The notes under the pieces: model-generated
What the model was told of the DNA's origin: nothing
The model's input: only the letters and a program-made list of their open reading frames with translations
The model's database searches: none
Shown: one piece after another, positions 7,617-15,025 of the stretch
How the letters are laid out: every line of letters begins with the position of its first letter
Position numbering within the stretch: the first letter of the stretch is position 1
Assembly (NCBI GenBank): GCA_016282135.1
Contig: JAEEKA010000034.1
Location: forward strand, 1 to 34,350
Direction: 5' to 3'
Source: Oscillospiraceae bacterium
GTDB taxonomy: Bacteria; Bacillota; Clostridia; Oscillospirales; Oscillospiraceae
Length of the DNA: 34,350 bases
Translations under genes and position numbers: made by a program

Positions 7617-8654
7617 CTATATACAAACGTTTTCTGCAATTTCAAGGATCAGGCGCTCCGTCTTTTCCCAGCCAAGGCAGGGATCGGTGATTGACTGGCC
7701 GAAAACGCCGCCGCCGGGCTGCTGACTGCCATCTTCGATGTAGCTTTCTACCAAAAAGCCCTTGACCAGACGGGCCAGCTCCGGGTCCCGGCGACGGCTT
7801 TGAATCACGTCGCGCACGACCTCCGGCTGCCGGAAGGGATCCTTTCCGGAGTTTGCATGGCTGGCGTCAATCAGAATGGAGGGATTTTGGGCTCCGGAAG
7901 CCAGGTAGCGGTCCGCAAGGCGCCGCAGATCGTCGTAGCTGTAATTGGGAACGCTTTTTCCTGCTTCCGTTCGTCCCCGCAGAACTGCGTGGGCCAAGGG
8001 ATTGCCCCGGGAGTGGACCGCCCAGCCGCGGTAAATAAAACTGTGACCGGTTTGAGCGGCGTGAATTGCGTTCAACATTACGTCCAAATCACCATGGGTA
8101 GGATTCTTCATCCCCACAGGGATGCCAAGCCCCGATGCCGTCAAGCGATGCTGCTGATCCTCCACAGAACGGGCGCCCACCGTAACATAAGCCAGCAGGT
8201 CGTCCAGATAGCGGTGGGTTTCCGGGTAAAGCAGCTCATCGGCACAGGTAAATTCCGTCTCCCGCAGGGCCCGCAGGTGGAGCGAGCGAACCGCGATGAT
8301 CCCCTTGAAGGGATCTGGTCTGCCCGCCGCGTCAGGCTGATGAACCAAGCCCATGTAGCCCTCGCCATTGGTACGGGGTTTGTTGGAAAAAACCCGGGGG
8401 ACAATGAAGATTCGCTCCAGCACCCGCTCCTGCACATCCCGAAGCCGGGCCAGGTAAGCGATGACGCTCTCCGCGTTGTCCGCGGAGCAGGGGCCAATGA
8501 TCAACAGGCAGCGCTGGTCGCGCCCCTCAAAAATATCCCGCAGAATCCGGGCTCTGGCGTCAACGATTTCCGCAAGCTCCGCTGTCACCGGGAAAAGCTG
8601 CTTGGTCTCCATGGGAATCGTCAGCTTTCGTTCAAATTCCAGATCCATCTTCAA
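7617..8654 (-). CDS. aroF: 3-deoxy-7-phosphoheptulonate (DAHP) synthase, class I alpha
   Basis: A 345-aa first enzyme of the shikimate pathway, joining PEP and erythrose-4-phosphate. It is of the AroF/AroG/AroH type found in enterobacteria rather than the Bacillus I-beta type. Visible motifs are IGPCSA (metal Cys56), RTNGEGYMG in the form of the KPRT substrate loop, GIPVGMKNPTHGD, IDASHANS (metal His) and the C-terminal VESYIEDG and ITDPCLG acidic metal ligands. The gene overlaps aroA by 23 bp. TTG at 8654 is chosen because GGAGG inside aroA is 9 bp away; the ATG at 8648 would be 15 bp away. It is the last gene of the operon. Feedback by aromatic amino acids is usual in this class but cannot be read here. 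Confidence 0.94.
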   Translation of the reverse strand: MKMDLEFERKLTIPMETKQLFPVTAELAEIVDARARILRDIFEGRDQRCLLIIGPCSADNAESVIAYLARLRDVQERVLERIFIVPRVFSNKPRTNGEGYMGLVHQPDAAGRPDPFKGIIAVRSLHLRALRETEFTCADELLYPETHRYLDDLLAYVTVGARSVEDQQHRLTASGLGIPVGMKNPTHGDLDVMLNAIHAAQTGHSFIYRGWAVHSRGNPLAHAVLRGRTEAGKSVPNYSYDDLRRLADRYLASGAQNPSILIDASHANSGKDPFRQPEVVRDVIQSRRRDPELARLVKGFLVESYIEDGSQQPGGGVFGQSITDPCLGWEKTERLILEIAENVCI

Positions 8655-9921
8655 CTTCGTTTTCCTCCGCCTTTGAGATCAGAATCCCCAATCCTTGCAA
8701 AGCCTCAAAGAAGCCGGGCCAGCTCTTTGCCACAGCCTCCGCCCCATTGAGTTCGCCGCCCACCAGGGTCAAAAGAACCGTCAATGCCATTGCAATCCGG
8801 TGGTCGCCGTGACTATCCAACACTTCGGACGGCGTTTGAAGGGTTCCGTCCTCAACCCAAATTCGGTTTTCATCTACAAACGCCTGAATTCCAAACTTTT
8901 GCAGTTCCCTGGCCATGGCAGTACCTCGGTCAGATTCCTTGTATTGCAGGCGAGCGGTCCCCTCCAGAACAGCGCCGCGCCCTGCAGCCGCAACAGCCAT
9001 CAGAATCGGCGCCAGATCCGGCGTGTCGGCGACGTTCAAGACAGGCTTTTTGCCCTGCATGGTTCGCAGATAAGCGGAAAAAACCTTGTCGCCTTGGGTG
9101 CTCAGTCTGTCCAGGCCCTGAATGTGGATATGGCCGCCCAGAAAGTTCAGCGCTTGCAAATAGGCCGCACTGGACCAATCGCCTTCCACCCGGACAGGAT
9201 GGGGGCGATATTTTTGCTTGGCGGGGATATGATAACGATCATTTCCCACGCCGACAATACGAATGCCGTAGTTTCGCAAAACGGCAAGGGTCATGTCTAT
9301 ATAAGGCCGACTCTCCACAGGCGGCAGGACAGAAACCCGGCTGGGTTCTCCCAAAAACGGAAGTGCGTAAAACATGCCGGTGACAAACTGACTGCTGAGA
9401 TCCCCAGGGATCTCAAAATCATCCGGGCGCAGCGGACCTTTAACCGTCAGACTGTCTGCCTGCCGGTCATAAAAAAGCCGCTGCCGGGCGCAGATGCGCT
9501 CATAGGGCTCCAAGGGCCGCTCCAACAGCCGAGGCGTGCCGGTAAAAGTAACCTCCCGGCCGGAAAGCAAGGCAAGAGGAAGGAAAAAGCGAAGCGTGCT
9601 GCCGGATTCTCTGCAGGGCAGGGTGACGGGTTCCCCCTGGACAAAGGGATTCAAGCCGCCGATGACAACGCTCCCCCTGGAAACGGAGCAGGGATACAGT
9701 CCTCCTCCTACTGAGACCGCGCCTTCGGAGCGTTCTACACTGGCCCCCAATGCACGCAGACAATCCAAGGTTGCAAGAATATCATCGGACCATTCCAGGT
9801 TTTCTACCAAGCGGGGCTCACTGCCCAGGGCCGCAGCGATCAGCTGCCGGTGCGCCATACTCTTGGATGGGGGAACAACCACAGAGCCGGAGGCCTGAGA
9901 TTGCTTGATTGATAATTTCAT
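8632..9921 (-). CDS. aroA: 5-enolpyruvylshikimate-3-phosphate synthase
   Basis: A 429-aa EPSP synthase that transfers enolpyruvyl from PEP to shikimate-3-phosphate. The PPSKSMAHR shikimate-binding segment with its Lys starts at about residue 17. RESGSTLRFF is the PEP-binding loop, YKESDRG and HGDHRIAMAL are the later active-site signatures. The loop has Gly/Ser-Thr rather than the GNAGT-A form of classical class I enzymes, so class II-like glyphosate response is possible (inference). ATG at 9921 has AGGAG 7 bp upstream and overlaps the aroQ stop as ATGA. The longer open frame upstream is not used. Confidence 0.95.
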   Translation of the reverse strand: MKLSIKQSQASGSVVVPPSKSMAHRQLIAAALGSEPRLVENLEWSDDILATLDCLRALGASVERSEGAVSVGGGLYPCSVSRGSVVIGGLNPFVQGEPVTLPCRESGSTLRFFLPLALLSGREVTFTGTPRLLERPLEPYERICARQRLFYDRQADSLTVKGPLRPDDFEIPGDLSSQFVTGMFYALPFLGEPSRVSVLPPVESRPYIDMTLAVLRNYGIRIVGVGNDRYHIPAKQKYRPHPVRVEGDWSSAAYLQALNFLGGHIHIQGLDRLSTQGDKVFSAYLRTMQGKKPVLNVADTPDLAPILMAVAAAGRGAVLEGTARLQYKESDRGTAMARELQKFGIQAFVDENRIWVEDGTLQTPSEVLDSHGDHRIAMALTVLLTLVGGELNGAEAVAKSWPGFFEALQGLGILISKAEENEVEDGSGI

Positions 9922-10355
9922 TGGATCTTCTCCTGTCCACACAGAAAATCAATCGCTTCCAGATAACCGTTCAGGCCCTTTCCCGCAATGGTTTCTATAC
10001 AGGCCTCCCGGACGTAACTGATCCGACGGAAAGCTTCCCGCCGCATGGGATCGGAGATATGAACCTCCACTGTGGGGATCTGTACAGCCAACAACGCGTC
10101 CAGCAGGGCAACGGAGGTGTGGGTATAAGCTGCGGGATTCAGAATGATTCCGTCAAAACAGCCTCTGGCCTCCTGAATCCAGTCCACCAGAACACCTTCG
10201 TGGTTGGTCTGCCGAATTTCAACTTCCGCTCCAATTTCCGCTGCATGGGCTTCAATTAGTTTACATAAATCAAAATATGTATTGTTCCCGTAAATTTCCG
10301 GTTCCCGGACTCCCAGCATGTTGAGACTAGGTCCGTTCAAAATCAACAGTTTCAT
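9918..10355 (-). CDS. aroQ: 3-dehydroquinate dehydratase, type II
   Basis: A 145-aa type II dehydroquinase, the third shikimate step. The N-terminal LILNGPSLNMLGVREPEIYG holds the active-site Asn, Arg and catalytic Tyr. NPAAYTHTSVAL and VEVHISDP carry the substrate-binding Asn and the catalytic His, and the lid segment REAFRRISY is present. Length is typical. ATG at 10355 has AGAGGA upstream; an in-frame TTG at 10373 is rejected because it overlaps that site. It follows aroE-aroK by 72 bp and is coupled to aroA by a 4-bp overlap. Confidence 0.95.
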   Translation of the reverse strand: MKLLILNGPSLNMLGVREPEIYGNNTYFDLCKLIEAHAAEIGAEVEIRQTNHEGVLVDWIQEARGCFDGIILNPAAYTHTSVALLDALLAVQIPTVEVHISDPMRREAFRRISYVREACIETIAGKGLNGYLEAIDFLCGQEKIQ

Positions 10356-10427
10356 CGCAAAAATTCCTCTCAAGGATCAAATTACGAGTCAGATACTTGC
10401 AGCGATATTACGAATAGATAGTTCGCG

Positions 10428-11714
10428 CTACAGCGAAAGCAAGGTACGGATCGAGCAGACCGCGTCCTCGATACTGCCCTGATTTGGTATCTCAAAATCC
10501 GCGGCTGAAACATAGCGGGAATACCGCTCCGCATAAAGCGCATGAAGCTTTTCCGGCGTATCGCCTAAGGGGCGATTTTCAGTGGGAACCAACCCCTCCA
10601 AAGGACGGTTCAGAAAAATAAGGCGTCCGTTTTGTTTCAGACTGCAAACATTCTCTTCCCGTAGAATTGTCCCGCCGCCGGTGGCGATGATCTTTCCGCC
10701 CTCGGCTGAAACAGCCCGAACAACAGCTGTCTCCATATCCCGGAAAGCGCTCTCTCCATTCTGGGAAAAGACGGCAGGTATGGACTTCCCTGCCCTCCTG
10801 ACGATTTCATCGTCCAGGTCCACAAAACTTCGACCGGTTTTCTCGGCAAGAAGGCGGCCAACCGAAGTCTTTCCGGAGCCGGGCATACCGACCAGCACCA
10901 GATTCTCCCGGGCAATCCGCAGTTTTTTGCAGACTTGCTCCACGTCGAACTCCTTCACCGGACGCCCGGTAAACAATTCGCAGGCAAGCGCAGCCTGCTT
11001 CACCAACATGTATAGACCGCCCGCCGCTGTGATTCCCCGCGCCATGGCCTCCAAAATAAGCCGAGTCCGCAGGGGGTTATATACACAGTCAAAGACAGCT
11101 TGCAGCTGCGGGAATGGGGCGGATTCTTCGCTTTGCTCAGAATGACCGGAATTGACAGCGGCAAGCTTGACCGGCCGACCATCCAAATCCGGGTACATAC
11201 CGACAGGGGTACAGTTAATGATCCACGCGGCATCCGGGCACTGCCGCAGTGCTTCGTCGCAGCTCAAAGCGTTGACTTTCCCACTGCGGCTGACAAGCAC
11301 GGTTTTCCCTACCCCCAGCGCCTCGCAAACTGCCAAGGCGGTCTTGGAAGTACCGCCGGTGCCCAGGATCAGGACGGTCTTGCCCGCAAGGCTCCCGCAG
11401 CCCAAGGCGTTGAGGGAGGCCAGCATGCCGCCGAAATCAGTATTATACCCCCAGAGCACGCCGTCCCGGTTGACAATGGTATTCACCGCGCCGATGGCGG
11501 CGGCCTGCGGATCCAGCCGATCCAGATAGGGGATCACCGTCTGCTTATACGGAATGGTGACGTTCAGGCCGGAAAAGTGTTTTGTTTTCAGAAATTCTCC
11601 CAATTCATCGGGAACGAGCTCTTGGAGCGCGTAGTCATAGCGTCCAAAGCTCCGATGGATTTCCGGGGAAAAGCTGTGGGACAGGTGTTCCCCGATCAGA
11701 TAATAAGCGCCCAT
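10428..11714 (-). CDS. aroE: Fused shikimate dehydrogenase-shikimate kinase (AroE-AroK)
   Basis: A 428-aa two-domain enzyme for pathway steps four and five. Residues 1-265 are AroE: HSFSPEIH, NVTIPYK with catalytic Lys57, NTD with Asp93, the NADP loop LGTGGTSKT near 118, NCTPVGMYP and VKQ with Gln240. Residues 270-428 are AroK: Walker A GMPGSGKT (276-283), DLDDEI, ESAFRDMET with the shikimate Arg, TGGGT, and the ENRPL and ERYSRY arginines. No stop or internal ribosome site separates them. Residues about 188-202 are an extra loop encoded by a dispersed repeat. The ATG has GGGAGAGG upstream. It lies 60 bp after aroC. Confidence 0.95.
   Translation of the reverse strand: MGAYYLIGEHLSHSFSPEIHRSFGRYDYALQELVPDELGEFLKTKHFSGLNVTIPYKQTVIPYLDRLDPQAAAIGAVNTIVNRDGVLWGYNTDFGGMLASLNALGCGSLAGKTVLILGTGGTSKTALAVCEALGVGKTVLVSRSGKVNALSCDEALRQCPDAAWIINCTPVGMYPDLDGRPVKLAAVNSGHSEQSEESAPFPQLQAVFDCVYNPLRTRLILEAMARGITAAGGLYMLVKQAALACELFTGRPVKEFDVEQVCKKLRIARENLVLVGMPGSGKTSVGRLLAEKTGRSFVDLDDEIVRRAGKSIPAVFSQNGESAFRDMETAVVRAVSAEGGKIIATGGGTILREENVCSLKQNGRLIFLNRPLEGLVPTENRPLGDTPEKLHALYAERYSRYVSAADFEIPNQGSIEDAVCSIRTLLSL
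11109..11153 (-). repeat. Short interspersed repeat inserted in frame in aroE
   Basis: The minus strand reads CATTCTGAGCAAAGCGAAGA within this stretch. This closely matches a short element, recognisable by its GTCATTCTGAGCGAAGCGAA core, that I know from intergenic and in-frame positions in many bacterial genomes. Here it encodes residues NSGHSEQSEESAPFP in the AroE domain. I see no second copy in the window. Confidence 0.7.
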
Positions 11715-11774
11715 AGATCAGACCTCTCCCACGGACAAACGATGCTTGTCCCTGGGTTATAATTCGCAGTATTG

Positions 11775-12845
11775 TCAATACGACGCCTCCAGCAGATCCA
11801 GGAGGACGAAAGCGGTCACCGCGTCCTGTATCGCCCGGGCCCGGGGAACGATGCAGGGGTCGTGACGTCCCCGGACGGTGATTTCTGTGTTTGTGTTCGT
11901 GGAAAGATCCACCGTCCGTTGCGCAATTGCGATAGAAGGAGTCGGTTTGATGACGGTGCGGAAGATCAGCGGCATGCCGTTGGTGATGCCGCCGTTGACG
12001 CCGCCGTTGTGGTTTGTCTCCGTGACGACCCCTCCCGCCTCCATGCGGAAGGGATCGTTGGCCTGGGAGCCCCGCCGCTCCGCCAAGGCGAAGCCGTCGC
12101 CGAACTCCACCCCTTTTACGGCTGGGATGGAGAACAGGGCGTGAGACAGCAGGCCCTCCACAGTATCAAACCAGGGAGCGCCCAGGCCCGCGGGAAGTCC
12201 GGTGACAGCGGTTTCCAAAACGCCGCCCACGCTGTCCCCCGCCTGGGCGGCTTCCAGGATCGAGGCCTGCATCGCCTCTCCCCTTCTAGGATCCAGCACA
12301 GGAAAAGCCGCACACTCCAAGGCCTTTAAATCGTCAGGAAGCGTTTCAAAGGGCCGATCTGCGACTCCGGCGCAGCGGGCGATATGGGTCCCCAGCGTGA
12401 CGCCCCGCCCCCGCAGGGCCGTCAGAAAGATGGCTCCAGCAGCCACCAGCGCTGCGGTCAGCCGCCCGGAAAAGTGCCCGCCGCCCCGGGGATCGGCAAA
12501 GCCCCGGTATTTGACAAAGCCCGTGTAATCCGCATGACCGGGTCGGGGCACGTTTGATAAGTTTACATAATCTTCGCTCTTTGATTCCAGATTGGGTATC
12601 AGGATGCACAAGGGTGTCCCCGTGGTGCGTCCCTTCCAGACGCCGCTGACGACACGGAAGGGATCCGGCTCCACCCGTGCGGTGGAAAGCGGTCCGGCAG
12701 GCCGTCGCTGAGCAAGCCTGCGGGCGATCTCGTCCTCGTCCACCCGCAGACCGGGCCGCAGCCCGTCCACCACGCAGCCGAGCTCCGGCCCGTGGCTTTC
12801 ACCAAAAAGTGTTACGGTGATATGGGTTCCAAAGGTATTGTTCAT
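11775..12845 (-). CDS. aroC: Chorismate synthase
   Basis: A 356-aa FMN-dependent enzyme that converts EPSP to chorismate, the seventh step. Signatures are FGESHGPELGCVVDG near the N-terminus, the RRPAG loop, the SGVWKGRTTGTPL loop, RPGHADYTG, the RGGGHFSGR segment and the C-terminal HDPCIVPRARAIQDAV. The RRPAG region is shorter than in E. coli, as in other Clostridia. ATG at 12845 has GAGGAG upstream and overlaps the aroB stop as ATGA; an in-frame GTG six codons upstream is less likely. It is the second gene of the aro operon. Confidence 0.96.
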   Translation of the reverse strand: MNNTFGTHITVTLFGESHGPELGCVVDGLRPGLRVDEDEIARRLAQRRPAGPLSTARVEPDPFRVVSGVWKGRTTGTPLCILIPNLESKSEDYVNLSNVPRPGHADYTGFVKYRGFADPRGGGHFSGRLTAALVAAGAIFLTALRGRGVTLGTHIARCAGVADRPFETLPDDLKALECAAFPVLDPRRGEAMQASILEAAQAGDSVGGVLETAVTGLPAGLGAPWFDTVEGLLSHALFSIPAVKGVEFGDGFALAERRGSQANDPFRMEAGGVVTETNHNGGVNGGITNGMPLIFRTVIKPTPSIAIAQRTVDLSTNTNTEITVRGRHDPCIVPRARAIQDAVTAFVLLDLLEASY

Positions 12846-14128
12846 CTCTGCTCCTCTATACACATCAAAAGCCTTTCACGCAATTCCGAAAGCGTGACAC
12901 GTTGAAACGCAAATCGGCCAAGTTCCGGAACCGTGACAATCTCTATGAGACCGTCCGAGGATTTTTTGTCGTGCGAAATCGCCCGCATCGCCGTGTCCAC
13001 GTCGAAGTTCGCCCTGACAGGCAATCCATAGCGCTCCAGCACGGGAATAATACGTGCGCGGACCCCCGGGGTGCACATGGGAAGCATGCCAAGGGCGACG
13101 CATTCTCCATGGAGAAGTCGGCCCTCCGCCGCAGCCTCCAGGCCATGGCCCAGAGTGTGGCCGAAGTTCAGCACACGGCGCAGTCCCCGCTCCCGCTCGT
13201 CCGCCTCCACCACGGCGCGTTTCATCCGCAGGCAGGCGGCAATCAGGTCCTCCACGGGACCGTAGCCCGCAGAGTTCTCGAAACGGGCGAACAGGGCCGG
13301 ATCGTGGGTCACGGCCATCTTGAGCGCTTCGGCAAGGCCGTTGGATACGTGTCGGGCAGACAGCGTTTTCAATACATCGGGGTCGATCAGGACGGCCTTG
13401 GGCTGCCAGAAGGTCCCGACGGCGTTTTTAACGCCGCCCAAATTCACGGCCGTCTTACCGCCTACAGAGGAATCCACCATAGACAGCAAAGTCGTTGGGA
13501 CATTGTAAAAATCGATGCCACGCATATAGAGGGAGGCTGCAAGCCCCGCCAAATCTCCCACCACGCCGCCGCCCACGGCGGCCACACAGTCGGAGCGAGT
13601 CATTCCGGCCCGGAGCATTGCCTCCAGCAGGGTCTCCAGCACGGCGGGAGCCTTGCTGCCCTCCCCCTGGGGAACGGTATGGACCACCGCCCGGCGGCAC
13701 TGGGCGGCCAGTGCATCCGCGTAGGAAGCCGGAACCCCTTTGTCCGTGACGATGAATACGGTACGGTCCAGCTCCAGAACGTCGCCGGCCTCCCGCAGAG
13801 CGCCGGAGCAAAGATAAATGGGATAAGCGCCGGAGGCGGCACGGACCCACAGGAGCTCCGGGTGCAGAAGCGACTGCTGATAAAGGCGGGATTCTGCCAT
13901 CAGCCCTTCCAGAAACGCCGTGTAATGGGTGCGCAGGACGGGATCCGAGATTCGGGCGCTGTTCCGGTCCAGAACCTCCCGCTCCCGGGCAGAGTCCCGC
14001 ACAGGACGGCCGTTCGCCTGCTTCCAGGCGGCGATCTCCGCCGCTGCAGTCATTCTATGTTCAAAAAGCCGAGCCATTTCCGCATCGATCCGGTCGATTA
14101 CCGCCCGCGCAGCCGAAAGCTTGTCCAT
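12842..14128 (-). CDS. aroB: Fused chorismate mutase-3-dehydroquinate synthase
   Basis: A 428-aa two-domain protein. Residues 1-90 are an AroQ-class chorismate mutase; by comparison with E. coli the catalytic residues Arg8, Arg25, Lys36, Asp45, Glu49 and Gln85 all appear intact, so it should make prephenate. Residues about 95-428 are dehydroquinate synthase: VGGGVVGDLAGL (NAD loop), VDSSVGGKTAVN, FWQP, and the zinc ligands Glu267, His324 and His340. There is no ribosome site between domains. ATG at 14128 has GGGGAG 8 bp upstream; ATG at 14146 with GGAG is an alternative adding six residues. It is the first gene of the aro operon, just after a good promoter. Confidence 0.93.
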   Translation of the reverse strand: MDKLSAARAVIDRIDAEMARLFEHRMTAAAEIAAWKQANGRPVRDSAREREVLDRNSARISDPVLRTHYTAFLEGLMAESRLYQQSLLHPELLWVRAASGAYPIYLCSGALREAGDVLELDRTVFIVTDKGVPASYADALAAQCRRAVVHTVPQGEGSKAPAVLETLLEAMLRAGMTRSDCVAAVGGGVVGDLAGLAASLYMRGIDFYNVPTTLLSMVDSSVGGKTAVNLGGVKNAVGTFWQPKAVLIDPDVLKTLSARHVSNGLAEALKMAVTHDPALFARFENSAGYGPVEDLIAACLRMKRAVVEADERERGLRRVLNFGHTLGHGLEAAAEGRLLHGECVALGMLPMCTPGVRARIIPVLERYGLPVRANFDVDTAMRAISHDKKSSDGLIEIVTVPELGRFAFQRVTLSELRERLLMCIEEQR

Positions 14129-14168
14129 ACCGTACGCTCCCCGCATTTTCGCTCCATTTTCCGGAATA

Positions 14169-14197
14169 ATTATAGCAAAGGCGAGGAACAAAAGCAA
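14169..14197 (-). promoter_or_regulatory. Promoter of the aro operon
   Basis: On the minus strand TTGCTT (14192-14197) and a perfect TATAAT (14169-14174) are 17 bp apart. The -10 box lies about 40 bp upstream of the first aro gene. The leader is too short for a T-box or a transcription attenuator, and I see neither. Confidence 0.82.
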
Positions 14198-14223
14198 GGA
14201 AATGTTGGACGCGTAAATAATTC

Positions 14224-14252
14224 TTGCAAAATTAATTTGAATAAACTATAAT
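14224..14252 (+). promoter_or_regulatory. Promoter of the 14.3-16.6 kb ABC transporter
   Basis: TTGCAA (14224-14229) and TATAAT (14247-14252) are 17 bp apart. This promoter is back to back with the aro promoter, and only 26 bp separate the two -35 boxes. Confidence 0.82.
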
Positions 14253-14311
14253 GTTCGGAATAAGACCTATTATGCATCTGCAATCGCGAATCAAGAACAG
14301 GAGGCAACAAC

Positions 14312-15025
14312 ATGCTCAATATCTCTCATCTCACAAAACGGTACGGAGACAAGGTCGCAGTGGATGATCTGAGTCTGCGCATTGCTCCGGGGGAAATTTA
14401 CGGCTTCATCGGTCACAACGGCGCGGGAAAAACCACCACGCTGAAGGCTGCTGTCGGTATTATGCAGTATGATTCCGGCACAATTACCATTGACGGCCTG
14501 GACCTGCAGGCCGATCCCCTCGGCTGCAAGGCAAAAATCGCTTACATTCCCGACAACCCGGATCTCTACGATTACATGACCGGCATCAAATATCTGAACT
14601 TCATTGCCGATGTTTTCGGCGTCAGCCCCGAGGATCGGAGCAGACGCATCCGGGAGCTGGCGGATCGGCTGGAGTTGACCTCCGATCTGGCCCAGCCCAT
14701 CTCCGCCTACTCCCACGGCATGAAGCAAAAGCTTGCCATCATCTCCGCCTGGATCCACACGCCCCGGCTGATTCTGATGGACGAGCCCTTCGTGGGGCTG
14801 GACCCGAAGGCATCCCATCTGCTCAAGCAAATGATGCGGGAGCACTGTAACAGCGGCGGCGCCATTTTCTTCTCCACCCACGTTCTGGAGGTTGCGGAAA
14901 AGCTTTGCGATCGGGTCGCCATCATCAAACAGGGACGGCTGATTCGCTCAGGCACCATGGAAGAAGTCAAGGGAGACGATTCTCTGGAGGAGGTCTTCCT
15001 GGAGTTGGAGGATGAGACATGCTGA
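14312..15025 (+). CDS. ABC transporter ATP-binding protein
   Basis: A 237-aa single nucleotide-binding domain of the exporter (ABC-2 linked) type. Walker A is GHNGAGKTT (near residue 34), the signature is YSHGMKQKL in place of LSGGQ, Walker B is LILMDEPFVGLDP, and the switch His is in STHVLEV. It acts at the inner membrane with the permease encoded next. AGGAGG is 8 bp before the ATG. The stop overlaps the permease start by 7 bp, so the two are coupled. Cargo cannot be told; the permease resembles exporters of unknown substrate in Clostridia. Confidence 0.93.
   Translation: MLNISHLTKRYGDKVAVDDLSLRIAPGEIYGFIGHNGAGKTTTLKAAVGIMQYDSGTITIDGLDLQADPLGCKAKIAYIPDNPDLYDYMTGIKYLNFIADVFGVSPEDRSRRIRELADRLELTSDLAQPISAYSHGMKQKLAIISAWIHTPRLILMDEPFVGLDPKASHLLKQMMREHCNSGGAIFFSTHVLEVAEKLCDRVAIIKQGRLIRSGTMEEVKGDDSLEEVFLELEDETC

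Noticed and set aside
12902-14251. A 449-codon rightward open frame opposite the aroB fusion
   Set aside because: Antisense of a gene with all AroB and mutase motifs; no ribosome site or family match.
14129-14311. Possible T-box or attenuator before the aro operon
   Set aside because: The leader from the -10 to the first start is only about 40 bp, with no specifier stem or terminator.
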